A DNA stretch of 64,000 bases from the NCBI GenBank assembly GCA_011109175.1, contig RDEW01000004.1:1078030-1142029 (forward strand), given 5' to 3'. Position 1 is the first letter of the stretch. Each line of letters starts with the position of its first letter. The notes under the pieces are model-generated. The model was not told the DNA's origin and did not search any database. It worked only from the letters and a program-made list of their open reading frames with translations. Positions 11,047 through 20,439 of the stretch are shown here, one piece after another. Made by a program: the position numbers and the translations under genes. The DNA is from Dicyema japonicum (lineage: Eukaryota > Dicyemida > Rhombozoa > Dicyemidae).

Positions 11047-14000
11047 TTAATTGAAGGGTATTCTAATCAAATGAGAATAATAGCAAGAGACACACAACCA
11101 TGGACCATCATACTAAAAAAGTAACTTAAAGGAGAACCTTAAAAGTATCATCTAACAACAGGAAACAATTCAAGTGGAAATTTCTCCAACATTTTTTACA
11201 TTGAGCAGTTTCATAGGTCTCCGTCTTCTAGACGGCAGATACAACATTCTCTGTTAACAAACGTAGAATTGATATGGTTGACAACTCGATCCCACAGTAT
11301 TTGAAAGAATATAAAAATCACAGAAAGTGATGTAAAATTATTTCTACACAGATTTTTCACAAAGTAACTGAATCCTACGGAATTTACATATTAATTCAAC
11401 TCGTTCTAAGCCCATTCCTTTCAATTCCGTTTTTCTCTAAAATAAATAGGCAAACGACCAATGAAATCAGTAAACATAGAATAGTCTACATTCGAGGCAA
11501 CAGCGTGGAGAGTTTCTGCGATAAACGTAACCGAATCTCCACCAGCCAAACTACATAATTATTACAGACTTACTTGAGGGAGTCCATTATATATTTTGAC
11601 ATATAAATAAAGTTTTTTTCGACTCTAAAATGATAAATGTGAATATTACAATGTTGTTGAAATGAAGATGACTGAACAGAATCTCGGAATTCAGGGCATG
11701 CAGACACATCAAGAAATCATTGGTCAGGCGGAATTTCTGCTTAGAAAAAGAGAGAGACTCAGAATTATCTTGGTTTGCGTCTACAGAACTTGGTTCGTTG
11801 AAGGAAGAATAAATTTCATTTTTACGATTTAACAAATTCCTTAGAAGGTTGTTTTCCCTTATCCCACGTGGGTTTAGGGCTTGGAGAAAGGATTCAAACA
11901 TCTCAGGCGTAGAAACCTTCATCCACTTTACATTAGAATGGTCCTCGATTTGACGGAGAATATCCTTTGTGACTTTGTTGGAATTGACATTTTTGGAAGA
12001 ATACAATGTTTTATAGGGGCATTTTAGAGAGTCGAGAGATTTTATTACACATTTAATTCCTCGCCTCTGCGCAAAATGAATCCAAGACTCTCTTTTGGGG
12101 TCAACTCTCAGTTGGGTCACAATATTATTTCGAGTATTGATTGCTCGCTTAAATAAGACAACAGAAATTACATTTTTGTCAGAATTTTCGATGAAAATTC
12201 CACCAACGAAAGATGGGAGAAACCAATAATGGCGGTACATTCGATCACAGCCCATGCAATTCACTTCGGAGTACCAATTCCTCACAGTCCGGGAAATCTT
12301 GGCCAAACCTCTGCGAATTCCATTATTACTGAGAATAACAACACAAATAACGGATTATTCTCAGTTCCGTTCAGAAAATACTCAAAGTTCACAGTGGGAG
12401 AATTATCCTTCGATTTACTGGCAAATTCATTGACAATTCGGTTGAATTCTTTGCTATAAGCGACACTGTTGTAAAGTCCAGTCAACAGAGTCATCTTATC
12501 GTCTTTGTACTTAAAAAAACCAAACCATTGGAAAGGGAGAAAATATCCATGCTTTCCAGAAGGATAAGCAATTCCACGTTTTCGTTGCAAAACTGTAGAG
12601 CATGTCCCTCCGTTGAGTAGAGCTGTCTGGACCTTAAGTAGAAATATTCCATAGCAGTGACCAGCCAGTAGAGCCTCACAATTTCACTGATTGAAAGGGG
12701 GTTTATGGTAACCGGTAATGTATCACGTGCTAAATTAGACAGATTTAATACCAATGAAATAAATTTTCCTGTTTTTCAATTTGGAAAGAACGTCATCTAA
12801 TCTGGGGTTCACAGTCGTACTATTTCCGGGCCACTTTTTTAAATCTGTGAATTAAACCTACAAATACAGTGAGAACTGTCAAATAAAGTCATAAGTCGTT
12901 CATCGGAGACAACTAGTCTCAAGAGTGAATCAATCAGACCAAAGTAGAGGACATCGTTGCCTTTTGTGGAATCTCTCACCTGATCTACCCATGTGACTAC
13001 TAGAAACTACGAATTTGTAAATGAAGTGGTAAATTTGGCAAGTTTACAGACAAATTTTTCAGGCCGTTAAAAAAGTTTGTTAGTTCAACAAGCATGAACA
13101 TCTCATCTACGCCATCCACGTGGTCCATTTTGGGAAAAAGCTGAATATAAAAACATCTGACCTTGAGGTCATCACAGCGAAGATCCTCCCTCAAAGTAAC
13201 CCGATGCTTCAAATATTCCTTCTGCTTCAATTTTATGAATTTCCACATAATTTACAGACAACTACCTTCTGCCTTTTATAATAAAGTTTTCGGTAATAAC
13301 ACGGATTTAATACACAATCTCCGGCTTTTTTAGAGGTTCTTCCCTTTGTGTGGCTTTTTGGAGAGGTAAGCTGGAGTACAAATGCCTATTTAGTCCAAAC
13401 TTCTCAATGGCATGCTTCTAGGAAATCAGAGACAAGTCAAAACTGTGAGTCTGATAGAATTGGCTTTGAATTCACAATAAAATTTGACGAACAGTTTAAC
13501 CCTTGAATGAGTCAACGTGTCAAAGTACCGCCTAATCGTAAAATTCGAGTAAACTTGGGGATCTCATATATCCAGTATTTTGTCTTATCCGTAGCCTCAA
13601 CTTGGTACATGAATTTTCTAGAAATATTTTGATCACCAAACTTTGCTATTGCTGACTGAGGAACCACCCGTCGAACGAATCCGCAGATTCTAGGAGTAAA
13701 GAACCAAAACACCGATTATCCGATAGGTCAACAAACGAGACACATTCGTCGACGAAAATCTGATTTTTTGCCTCCTTGAAGAGAGAGCTGGCAAGCGTTC
13801 CAAAGTTTTTGCATGAAAGACGAGGAATCAGACTTGCCAGTCCAAAAATGACTGCTTTTCCAAGTTTGTCCACATCTGTAACAGAATTCCTCTCTTGTTG
13901 CAGAATTTCTTGAAAATACAGTTGCTTGTTCTTCTGTTCTTTGGAAAACAATCGATTGGTGAAGGAAAGTAAGATATGATCGATATATCGTCTACTAAAG

Positions 14001-14125
14001 AGCAAATATTACTGATAATCCGTGAAAATCTGGTTGGTGGAATGACAGTAAAAGACGCTATCTTCATCCTTAAGGCCATTCAAGTGGGATATTTTTGTAT
14101 CATGACTATTTTCAGTAATCAACAT
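11047..14125 (-). CDS. BAZ1A: ACF1/BAZ1A-like ISWI-complex subunit (WAC-DDT-WSD-PHD)
   Basis: A minus-strand gene rebuilt from at least 12 exons. Introns seen (all GT-AG): 13992-14012, 13690-13712, 13532-13554, 13418-13443, 13141-13161, 12985-13010, 12845-12876, 12730-12751, 12503-12525, 12329-12351 and 11113-11137, i.e. 21-32 bp. N-terminus: a WAC domain (DSVFYCHSTNQIFTDYQ, then YIDHILLSF). Middle: EYLKHRVTLREDLRCDDLK leading into a DDT domain (MFMLVELTNFF), then LSISEIVRLYWLV and DDKMTLLTGLY blocks. The WSD/WHIM module follows (MGCDRMYRHYWFLP, then LNPRGIREN), and last a PHD finger (CCICRLEDGD ... CKKCWRNFHLNC ... WLCVSC). This is the order in ACF1, the large partner of ISWI that spaces nucleosomes. 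Odd points: no bromodomain is visible, a one-base frameshift sits inside the PHD near 11222, and the joins near 13270-13340 and 11560-11660 are unresolved. Confidence 0.8.
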
Positions 14126-14239
14126 TATATAACAAAAGCTAAAATAGGCGCTAAAGGATATTTTAAATTAAATTTTCATTTAATTATTATGGTAATTATT
14201 AATTTATATTTAATTAACATTACTTTGAAGATTTCCAAT

Positions 14240-15829
14240 ATATACTTTAGAATTCAATTTGTCTGAGTATTTTTTGTCGATTTTAATCATTTTGGGATTT
14301 AGGAATTAATTTAGTTTTCTATCATGATGGATGGAGACATCAGAAACCTTAAGTTCTATTGGTGCACATTCCTCCACAAAATTGAAAGAGCTACTAGGTA
14401 AAATGTCAGAAGGCGCACATATATAGTAATTCTATGCTAATATTCTCATTTTTAAAACTTAGAGAAAGTTAAATTATGTTTTCAATAAGCTGACTTTAAC
14501 GGACAGTTATTCACAATCTTTTAAGAATAGCAGAGAATATGAGTCAAAATAGGCTTATTAACCATGTCAAGTTTTATTCACCCCCGGTCCATCCAAGTGA
14601 AAGAAACTGGTGGCTAACAAAAGTGTTACAGCCAATAAGGAACGCTTCCAGAGATTGGTTTATTTTGTTCTGTAGAGAACTAGGAGGTGTACCCAGACAA
14701 GAGAAGAGGTGACCAGTCTTCTGTTCGTCAAGAATCATGATGGGTATAATGGAGAAGACTATTGTCCAATCCTGCACAGATTTAATGAAATTCAAGTCAT
14801 AGCCGCAACGTAAATAATTTTTTAAAACTCAAATATTTAATTAATCTCATAGTGCTTCTAAATGAGGTAAATTTGAGAGAAATTAAAGCGCCTCAATTAA
14901 TTAAATTTTAGATATGGCATTGCCTCATTTGCTGATTTACATTTTTCACTGACAGCTCAGTCTGTCTCCCTAATTTCCGACTCTTCCAAACAAAGAAACT
15001 AAAGAAATACTTGGTCCTTGTAGTTTGTTTCAGACTCGTACCAATTGCCTTAGAAACCTAAGGAACGGCTTAGAGAATGGGTAAAGGAATCAAAATATTC
15101 CACATCATCTTATTTCTGTAAATAATTTCTTTTGAACCCCTCATTTACTCTGAGGACTTATAAAAAGCGCCCAGAAAAACGTGACTTACCATTGAAGTAG
15201 CTGGTCTCCAACTTGTTAGTGAAGTATTGGTATTCCAAAGGTTACATTAAAACCAAACTAATTAATCACGTGTCTCCGACACGTTTCAGCAGTGACCTCA
15301 TCTTGGTTAGATGTTCTTTCCTCTACCCCGGGCACGTATGTTCCAGATGGGTATTATCCTTATATATCCAAATGATTTCGTCAACATTGTCGTCACCCAA
15401 GTCTCATTTACCTCATTGAATATGTCTAAGCATTTGAGGTTCTTTACGAGGGGCCACCTGCACGAGTTATAGACACGGAATAGTGGAGTAAGGTCGTTCA
15501 TTGTGGGCTTTGAATCTCAAATCAATGCGATGTCAAACATATGTTTTGTCAGATAAGCACGTAGAACCTCCCATTATTCAGTTAACATTTAGTCGTAAAC
15601 TAGCTTGTTTTCTCGTGTCTTTATGACTCAGCTATGTTAAGATATTCAGATTTTGTCTTAAACATAAAAGACAAGGAATCTCAAAAAACAGACCAATTAT
15701 TGCTGGATTTTTTTATTTTAAACTAAGTCCAATAAGATATTATGTTACATCACCTACGCAAGGGTTACATTTTTGTGGTTTCCTAACCTTGAATCTTCAA
15801 CTAATTTTAACCCGCCTTGAGGCCCTGTT
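14240..15829. other. No confident gene
   Basis: Several short frames lie on both strands (e.g. 14574-14795 and 15307-15501, minus). Near 15240-15290 the minus strand has GGAGACACGTGATTAATTAG, like a LINE tail, so part of this is probably old LINE sequence. Nothing here shows a recognisable domain. Confidence 0.35.
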
Positions 15830-15945
15830 CTCTGATGTAAGGAGATTCATGTGAGCACTGCTGCCTATTTGAGCGAATCTCGCTCACTTCCTAGAGGGAA
15901 TATCCACGCGGTCAGGGCGGTCGCTGTATGACCTTTTTGATTATT
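15830..15945 (+). mobile_element. 3' end fragment of the PHD-RT-REL LINE
   Basis: A plus-strand fragment containing CTGCCTATTTGAGCGAATCTC, AGAGGGAATATCCACGCGGTCA and GGGCGGTC. It is alignable with the plus-strand fragment at 19101-19230 and with the 3' end of the minus-strand element that starts about 115 bp further on, in opposite orientation. Confidence 0.6.
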
Positions 15946-16060
15946 TTGTTCTGTTTTACTAAAAAATAAAACTGTATTTAATGTTCATTGTGGTAGACCT
16001 TCACCGTTATTTACATGGACAAGTAACGTATTCGAAAGACATTGGATATTTTTTCAATTA

Positions 16061-18960
16061 TTACACTCTCAAAATTGCGAGCAAAATTCGCTCAAATAGC
16101 CAGCGGCGTTCACGGAGATCTCCAGTGCATGAGGTGATCCGGTTTCCACGACGTCCGAAAAACTCGAGTGTAGAGGGGGAGTAGGATCCGGAAGTCTCCA
16201 TAGCAAGGGGAACAAATTTGACATCATCGGGAAGGTCGACGTATTTAACGAGTTTGGCCTTCTCCGCCTTTACGGATGCTGAAAAGGCCCTTGTAGCACT
16301 CTCGTGAAGATTTTTCTGGGCGAACGTGTCTGTACATGTCACATCCCAAACCAGTGGTTTTCCGGCCTCAAATGGAAATATGGTCATCCCGTCCGGTCGT
16401 TTCCCGTCACTTCTGCATAACCCGACCGGTTCAAGAATGGCCGAGTATCCAGCAGCATCCATAGCTCGCCTGACAATTTCATTCAGAGACTTGTGCCTTG
16501 GGGATCTGCCAGCGCTTCTCCTGCAAGCGAGAGGGTGCAGGCCATAGCAGTCTATCAGGATGCCACATCGGCACGGGTGAGGTACACATACTTTTAGTCC
16601 CAGCCGCAGAGAGATACCACTTCTAACGCATTCATCATCCAGAAAAGTGCCCAAAGCTCCATTTGGGATGGCGTTTAGCTAAGCTCCGCTCTCAGGGGAA
16701 GCCCCCGAAAGCAAACAAGCGCGTCGATACTAATTGGCAGATTCCAGTAGGAGTCCAAATGATTTCCAGCATAATAAGTTGTCCAGGTTTCGCTGGCGAT
16801 CTTGGGAAGGAGGCAGGGGGAGGTTGGTGGCATTCCAGGCTTCTCGTGCGTGGATTATCTCTTGGTCAGTTGAGAATTCGGGTGGGGAGTGTAGAATCCT
16901 CCTGACCAAAGGTTCGCAGGCCGTGAGTGATGATAGATGAGCGGGAAGTGAGACGTCCAAAGTTCGACGGATTCCAAGACCCCCGAATCTAACTGGGAGT
17001 GTAGCCTGCATCCATGTATCATCGTCGTATCGGACATTAAATATTTGCTCCGTCGAGCTGAGGAGAGACAAATCGAAATTCTCGAGCAGCTCCAGTTGAG
17101 AATAATATGGAGCTGTCCTTAGTAGATAGGAGATTCTCTGGATGTTGAGACTTCTTTTCAATAGGAATAGTGCTGTGTGCAAGTCCAGCAGCTGTAATCT
17201 TTCCAGCGAATCGCATAGGAGTCGTTTTTTGTCAAGGAGGACATGCTTCATCGCATTACTAGTGATCGGGGATCCAAGAAAAATCAATTCATTTTCAGGG
17301 GTCGAAATCCCACCGGGAAACAAGGAGTAAAATTTTTGAACAATTGAAGAGAAGTCATCGTCAGCAAGACCACAGTTTGTTATTTCACATTTCGTTATAT
17401 TCAACTGAAGACCCACCTCGGACAGCGCGGGGATGAGTACTTCTAAGTCCTGGAAGACCGTTTCCGGGGGACCTCCTAAGACAGCGTCATCGAGGTACCA
17501 GATGTTGAGTGGGCATCTAGAGAGCTTCGTGATCCTCTCAATGCCGAGGGAGAACAGCAGTGGTCCGAGGGGGTCGCCCTGTTGAACACCTGAGGACGAT
17601 GGAACTATGAAATCCCCGTGCAATAGTGATGAAGGTTTTCCGTATGAATAATTGACCAGTTCAAATATGTACGGACATCTTTCCTTGCAGGCCTCCAGAA
17701 TGCAGTCTCTTCTTAAGCTGTTAAAAGCGTTCTTGATGTCCAGTTTTACCATAATGTGCCTTTTAAAGTCTTGAATGCTGCTGTTCCTGAATCTTCTGAC
17801 GGAGTGAACGGCTGCCTCACATCCAAGACGAACTCCGACTCCAACTTGACTGGGAAGTAAGGATTTTGACAAGATTGACGTAGAAAATCTGGAAGCAATC
17901 TTGGCTGCTAGTCTTCTGAAAGTGAATCCGACCGCGATCGGGCGGATTCCACCTCCCTTCTTGTCGACGGCAATCAGACTAGCCGAAAACAAGATATGAC
18001 GTATCAAATCAGGCAAATGTCCAGATAATATCCTGTTCATAAGAGAAGTGAGTGAGTATGAAAGACGACTTGCTTGGTCTCCAATAGTCGGTGAAATAAG
18101 GTCTTTAAGATGGCCGGGCCTTAAGCCATCGAGACCTCCACAGCTACTTGGTGCAAAGTTCCATAACGCCGTGATGACATCCTCAGGCGACGTGGTCAAA
18201 GGGGTCACTTCTGATGGGGGCGAGCAATGGCGTAGGTCATTCGGAGAGGGTGGATGTTTCCCCAATAGAGTCTTGTAAGTATCAATGGTTGGATTGCGTG
18301 GTCCATCTGAGAGTGAGAGGGCCTTCAATGCGGATCGGGTTCCTCCTTCAAGCAACTTCGATCGTACGGTCCTTCTTAGGCGAAGAATCTCCGTTTCCCG
18401 AGTTGAACTCCGAGTCTCAGTTGAACGGATGCAGAAGGACGTGAGGTCCGTAAAGTGAGTTCCATCCATAAATGCGCGGATGTTGTTCTTCATCTCAATC
18501 GAGAGAGACTCTTTCCCATTGCGATCTCTGGAGGAGCCAAGAGCGAAAGGAGCAAAATTAAACAAACGCATCCAGTCGTTTATAGAGTCGGAGCGGAGTG
18601 CATCGTCGATTGCTTTGGTTAAGGCTTCGGCAGCTAGGGGGCGGGCTGCTTTAGGGATCTTCACCGGGATACTCCTCGATGACCGGCGTTCATTGATAAT
18701 TTTGAGCAGCGAATCTGGATCCAAATGGGAAAGGTCTTCCCCGGAGGTACATGCACTCGCGTGACCATTAGGAAACCCCGAACCAATTCCAAGGCACGAG
18801 CGGCAGTGCCATACCCCAAGAGCACGGATAGAGGCCTGAGAGAGCTTCAAACACCCGAGGTGAAAGAAGACTCCACAGGCAGAACAAGAAATTCCAAACT
18901 TTCTCAAATTGCTCATGTTGCAGGCAGAGCAATTAGACGATGACTTTTCGAGTAACATTC
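16061..18960 (-). mobile_element. PHD-RT-restriction-like endonuclease LINE, near full-length copy
   Basis: One long reading frame (ATG at 18958 to the stop near 16061, ~965 codons) interrupted by two in-frame TAG codons at 16728-16730 and near 16680. Order of parts: a PHD-like Cys/His cluster at residues ~9-57 (NCSACN, CSACGVFFHLGC, WHCRSC); RT with GGLDGLRPGHLKDL, LDIKNAFNSL, SSGVQQGDPLGPLLFSL and the catalytic box WYLDDAVLGG; then CRCG and HPLACRRSAG zinc-type residues; then a PD-(D/E)xK-like endonuclease (KRPDGM ... LVWDVTCTD) and a conserved C-terminus (RERRWLFERI). Such restriction-like nucleases make the target nick in R2-type LINEs. The RT box is YLDD rather than the usual YADD. A related copy is at 48185-49765. 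Clade beyond REL-type LINE is not assigned. Confidence 0.8.
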
Positions 18961-18965
18961 CACTG

Positions 18966-19070
18966 AATCAACAATAGGCGAAAATCAAGAATAGGGGAAT
19001 AATCTCAATAGGCGAAAATAGTCAATAAGAGAAAGTCAAAAATAGGAAAATAATCACAATAGGCGAAAAA
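18966..19070 (-). repeat. Short tandem repeat in the LINE 5' leader
   Basis: The motif CAATAGGCGAAAA occurs at 18972-18984, 19006-19018 and 19057-19069, separated by A-rich variants of the same unit. It lies directly upstream of the LINE start codon at 18958 and may be part of its 5' untranslated region. Confidence 0.55.
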
Positions 19071-19100
19071 AAATCAACAACACAACACACAACGACAACA

Positions 19101-19230
19101 CGTTTTGGAAACCGGATCACCTCATGCACTGGAGATCTCCGTGAACGCCGCTGGCTATTTGAGCGAATTTCGCTCGCAATTTTGAGAGGGAGCAGCCACG
19201 CGGTGAGGGCGGCAACTACCTGACTTCTAT
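19101..19230 (+). mobile_element. Inverted 3' end fragment of the PHD-RT-REL LINE
   Basis: Plus-strand copy of the last coding part and 3' flank of the element that lies next to it on the minus strand. Against the reverse complement of 16078-16150 it differs by about one base over ~70. It continues with GGGAGCAGCCACGCGGTGA. Confidence 0.75.
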
Positions 19231-19462
19231 TGTTTAAAAAAGTTCATTAATAAAAAAAATTATTACACTTATATTATTTTTACCCGAAAACAAGTTGTCC
19301 TTCACCAAACTCTGGGATTATTTTAATGTTATCATCAGCTAAAGTAATACATCTAACAAAATGAAACAAATAGAAATACTGATGTATCTCACATTTCAGT
19401 CGGCAGGGCTATAAAGGATCCTTGCCTAGTTATCAATTATATGAGACTTAATAGGAAAAATT

Positions 19463-19717
19463 TTATTTTTTTAAAATGTCAAAGTTAAGGCGCTTTGACG
19501 ACATTGCATGCATACATCGTTTTAGTGGAGGCCATTCAAACAAAATTGGGGGAGTCTCGATAACAGAAGAGGTTCTTGAAATGTGTTTCTGATACTCCAA
19601 ATCTTTTTCGCCATATCGGTGTTTGAAAAGCTCATCAAGTTCCGTTTCCTTTTGGGACATAACCTTCGGAGTCTTCGCATCCAACTTAACAACATTAACT
19701 ATGTCTTCCGATGACAT
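19463..19717 (-). CDS. RAMAC: RAMAC-like cap methyltransferase activator, 84 aa, intronless
   Basis: A single uninterrupted frame on the minus strand; ATG at 19717 gives MSSEDIVNVVKLD and the frame ends in TAA at 19463. A central block, LDELFKHRYGEKDLEY, is followed by a short spacer and then TPPILFEW. This resembles the N-terminal activation part of RAMAC/RAM (FEEMFASRF-x-ENDKEY ... SPPIVEEW), the small protein that binds and stimulates the mRNA cap guanine-N7 methyltransferase RNMT. The Arg/Asn/Gly-rich RNA-binding tail of vertebrate RAMAC is missing; here the protein ends in a short Lys/Arg-containing segment. It sits alone between LINE copies. The call depends on one ~35-residue match, so the family is likely but not certain. 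Confidence 0.6.
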   Translation of the reverse strand: MSSEDIVNVVKLDAKTPKVMSQKETELDELFKHRYGEKDLEYQKHISRTSSVIETPPILFEWPPLKRCMHAMSSKRLNFDILKK

Positions 19718-19852
19718 TATAAAGGCCACAAAACTAAAATCAAAACTAATAATTTAAAAATTAAATAAAAATAGAGTAAATTATTTTCCATCAAATTTTA
19801 ATTAATTATTTATGAGAGGTCAAACAAACCTCTGGAATGTTAGCGTGGTGTC

Positions 19853-20434
19853 ATGTGGCTCACCAGAAACGGTGTCACCCATTCCAAAATGGAACGAAAA
19901 AGAGCCAACAGCTTCTCCCCACCGTCCGGTGGTTCTCTCATCTCTTGTGTCTTCGACCCTGTCTGGTGTCCCCATTTATTCAGACTTTTGATTCTTCTAT
20001 GTGGGGACGTCGAAACCAATCCTGGTCCATGGAGAGGTTTTACAATTATACAACTGAATACGAATGGGATCAGGAAGAAAATCTTTGAACTCCGGGCACT
20101 CCTCTGCGAAAATGAGGCTGACCTCGCTTTAATACAGGAGTCAAAGCTATCTCCCTCCATACTAACATCCTCTTTTCCCGGATACACAGTGATCCGTAAA
20201 GATCGTCAGGGAGGACGCGGAGGAGGACTACTTACTATTATAAAGAACGATATTCTTTTTGGATACAACCAACGAACCTCGAGCTTCTTGGCTTCGATAA
20301 GAGTTTGGAGCAGATTACTGTCAAAATGGAGTTATTCCCGTCCTTTTGGATCCATTTGGCTAATATATATATTGCTCCACAAGGATTGTGTCCGTCATCT
20401 TACACCCCTGATTTATCACGCATTTCAACATTGA
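19853..20434 (+). pseudogene. 2A peptide + endonuclease N-terminal part of the LINE
   Basis: The frame starts MWLTRNGVTHSKMERKR. Residues ~43-59 (FRLLILLCGDVETNPGP) form a 2A ribosome-skipping sequence: hydrophobic run, then D-V-E-x-N-P-G-P. The endonuclease follows with its first two motifs, IQLNTNGI and ALIQESKLS, and then GYTVIRKDRQGGRGGG. After about residue 150 the frame is lost; the next motif, LLCGDLNARHPVW, is in the +1 frame at 20440-20490. Skipping would free a ~59-residue leader peptide from the enzyme. Such N-terminal 2A peptides are known in trypanosome and echinoderm non-LTR elements. Confidence 0.75.
20006..20029 (+). promoter_or_regulatory. 2A ribosome-skipping motif (DVETNPGP)
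   Basis: Codons for D-V-E-T-N-P-G-P. In 2A peptides no bond is made between the final Gly (20024-20026) and Pro (20027-20029). The preceding Leu-rich helix plus Cys-Gly fits the family. Confidence 0.8.
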
Positions 20435-20439
20435 AAAAT

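Noticed and set aside
13992..14012. An 18-bp version of this intron and several 15-16 bp candidates elsewhere (e.g. near 12510 and 11240)
   Set aside because: They lead into stop codons or the wrong phase; the 21-bp and longer choices restore the protein family match.
14574..14795. Minus-strand frame as an extra exon upstream of the ACF1-like gene
   Set aside because: The WAC domain already starts at a good ATG at 14125 with an N-terminal length similar to ACF1; this frame has no related sequence.
16679..16730. TAG reassigned to an amino acid in this organism
   Set aside because: TAG and TAA end other genes normally (mucin-like gene 1 and the coiled-coil gene end in TAG), so the shared LINE TAG is better explained as a mutation.
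20006..20029. 2A motif as a sign of an inserted animal RNA virus
   Set aside because: It is followed directly by a LINE endonuclease and RT, and lies between LINE ends with a target duplication; no viral domains are present.
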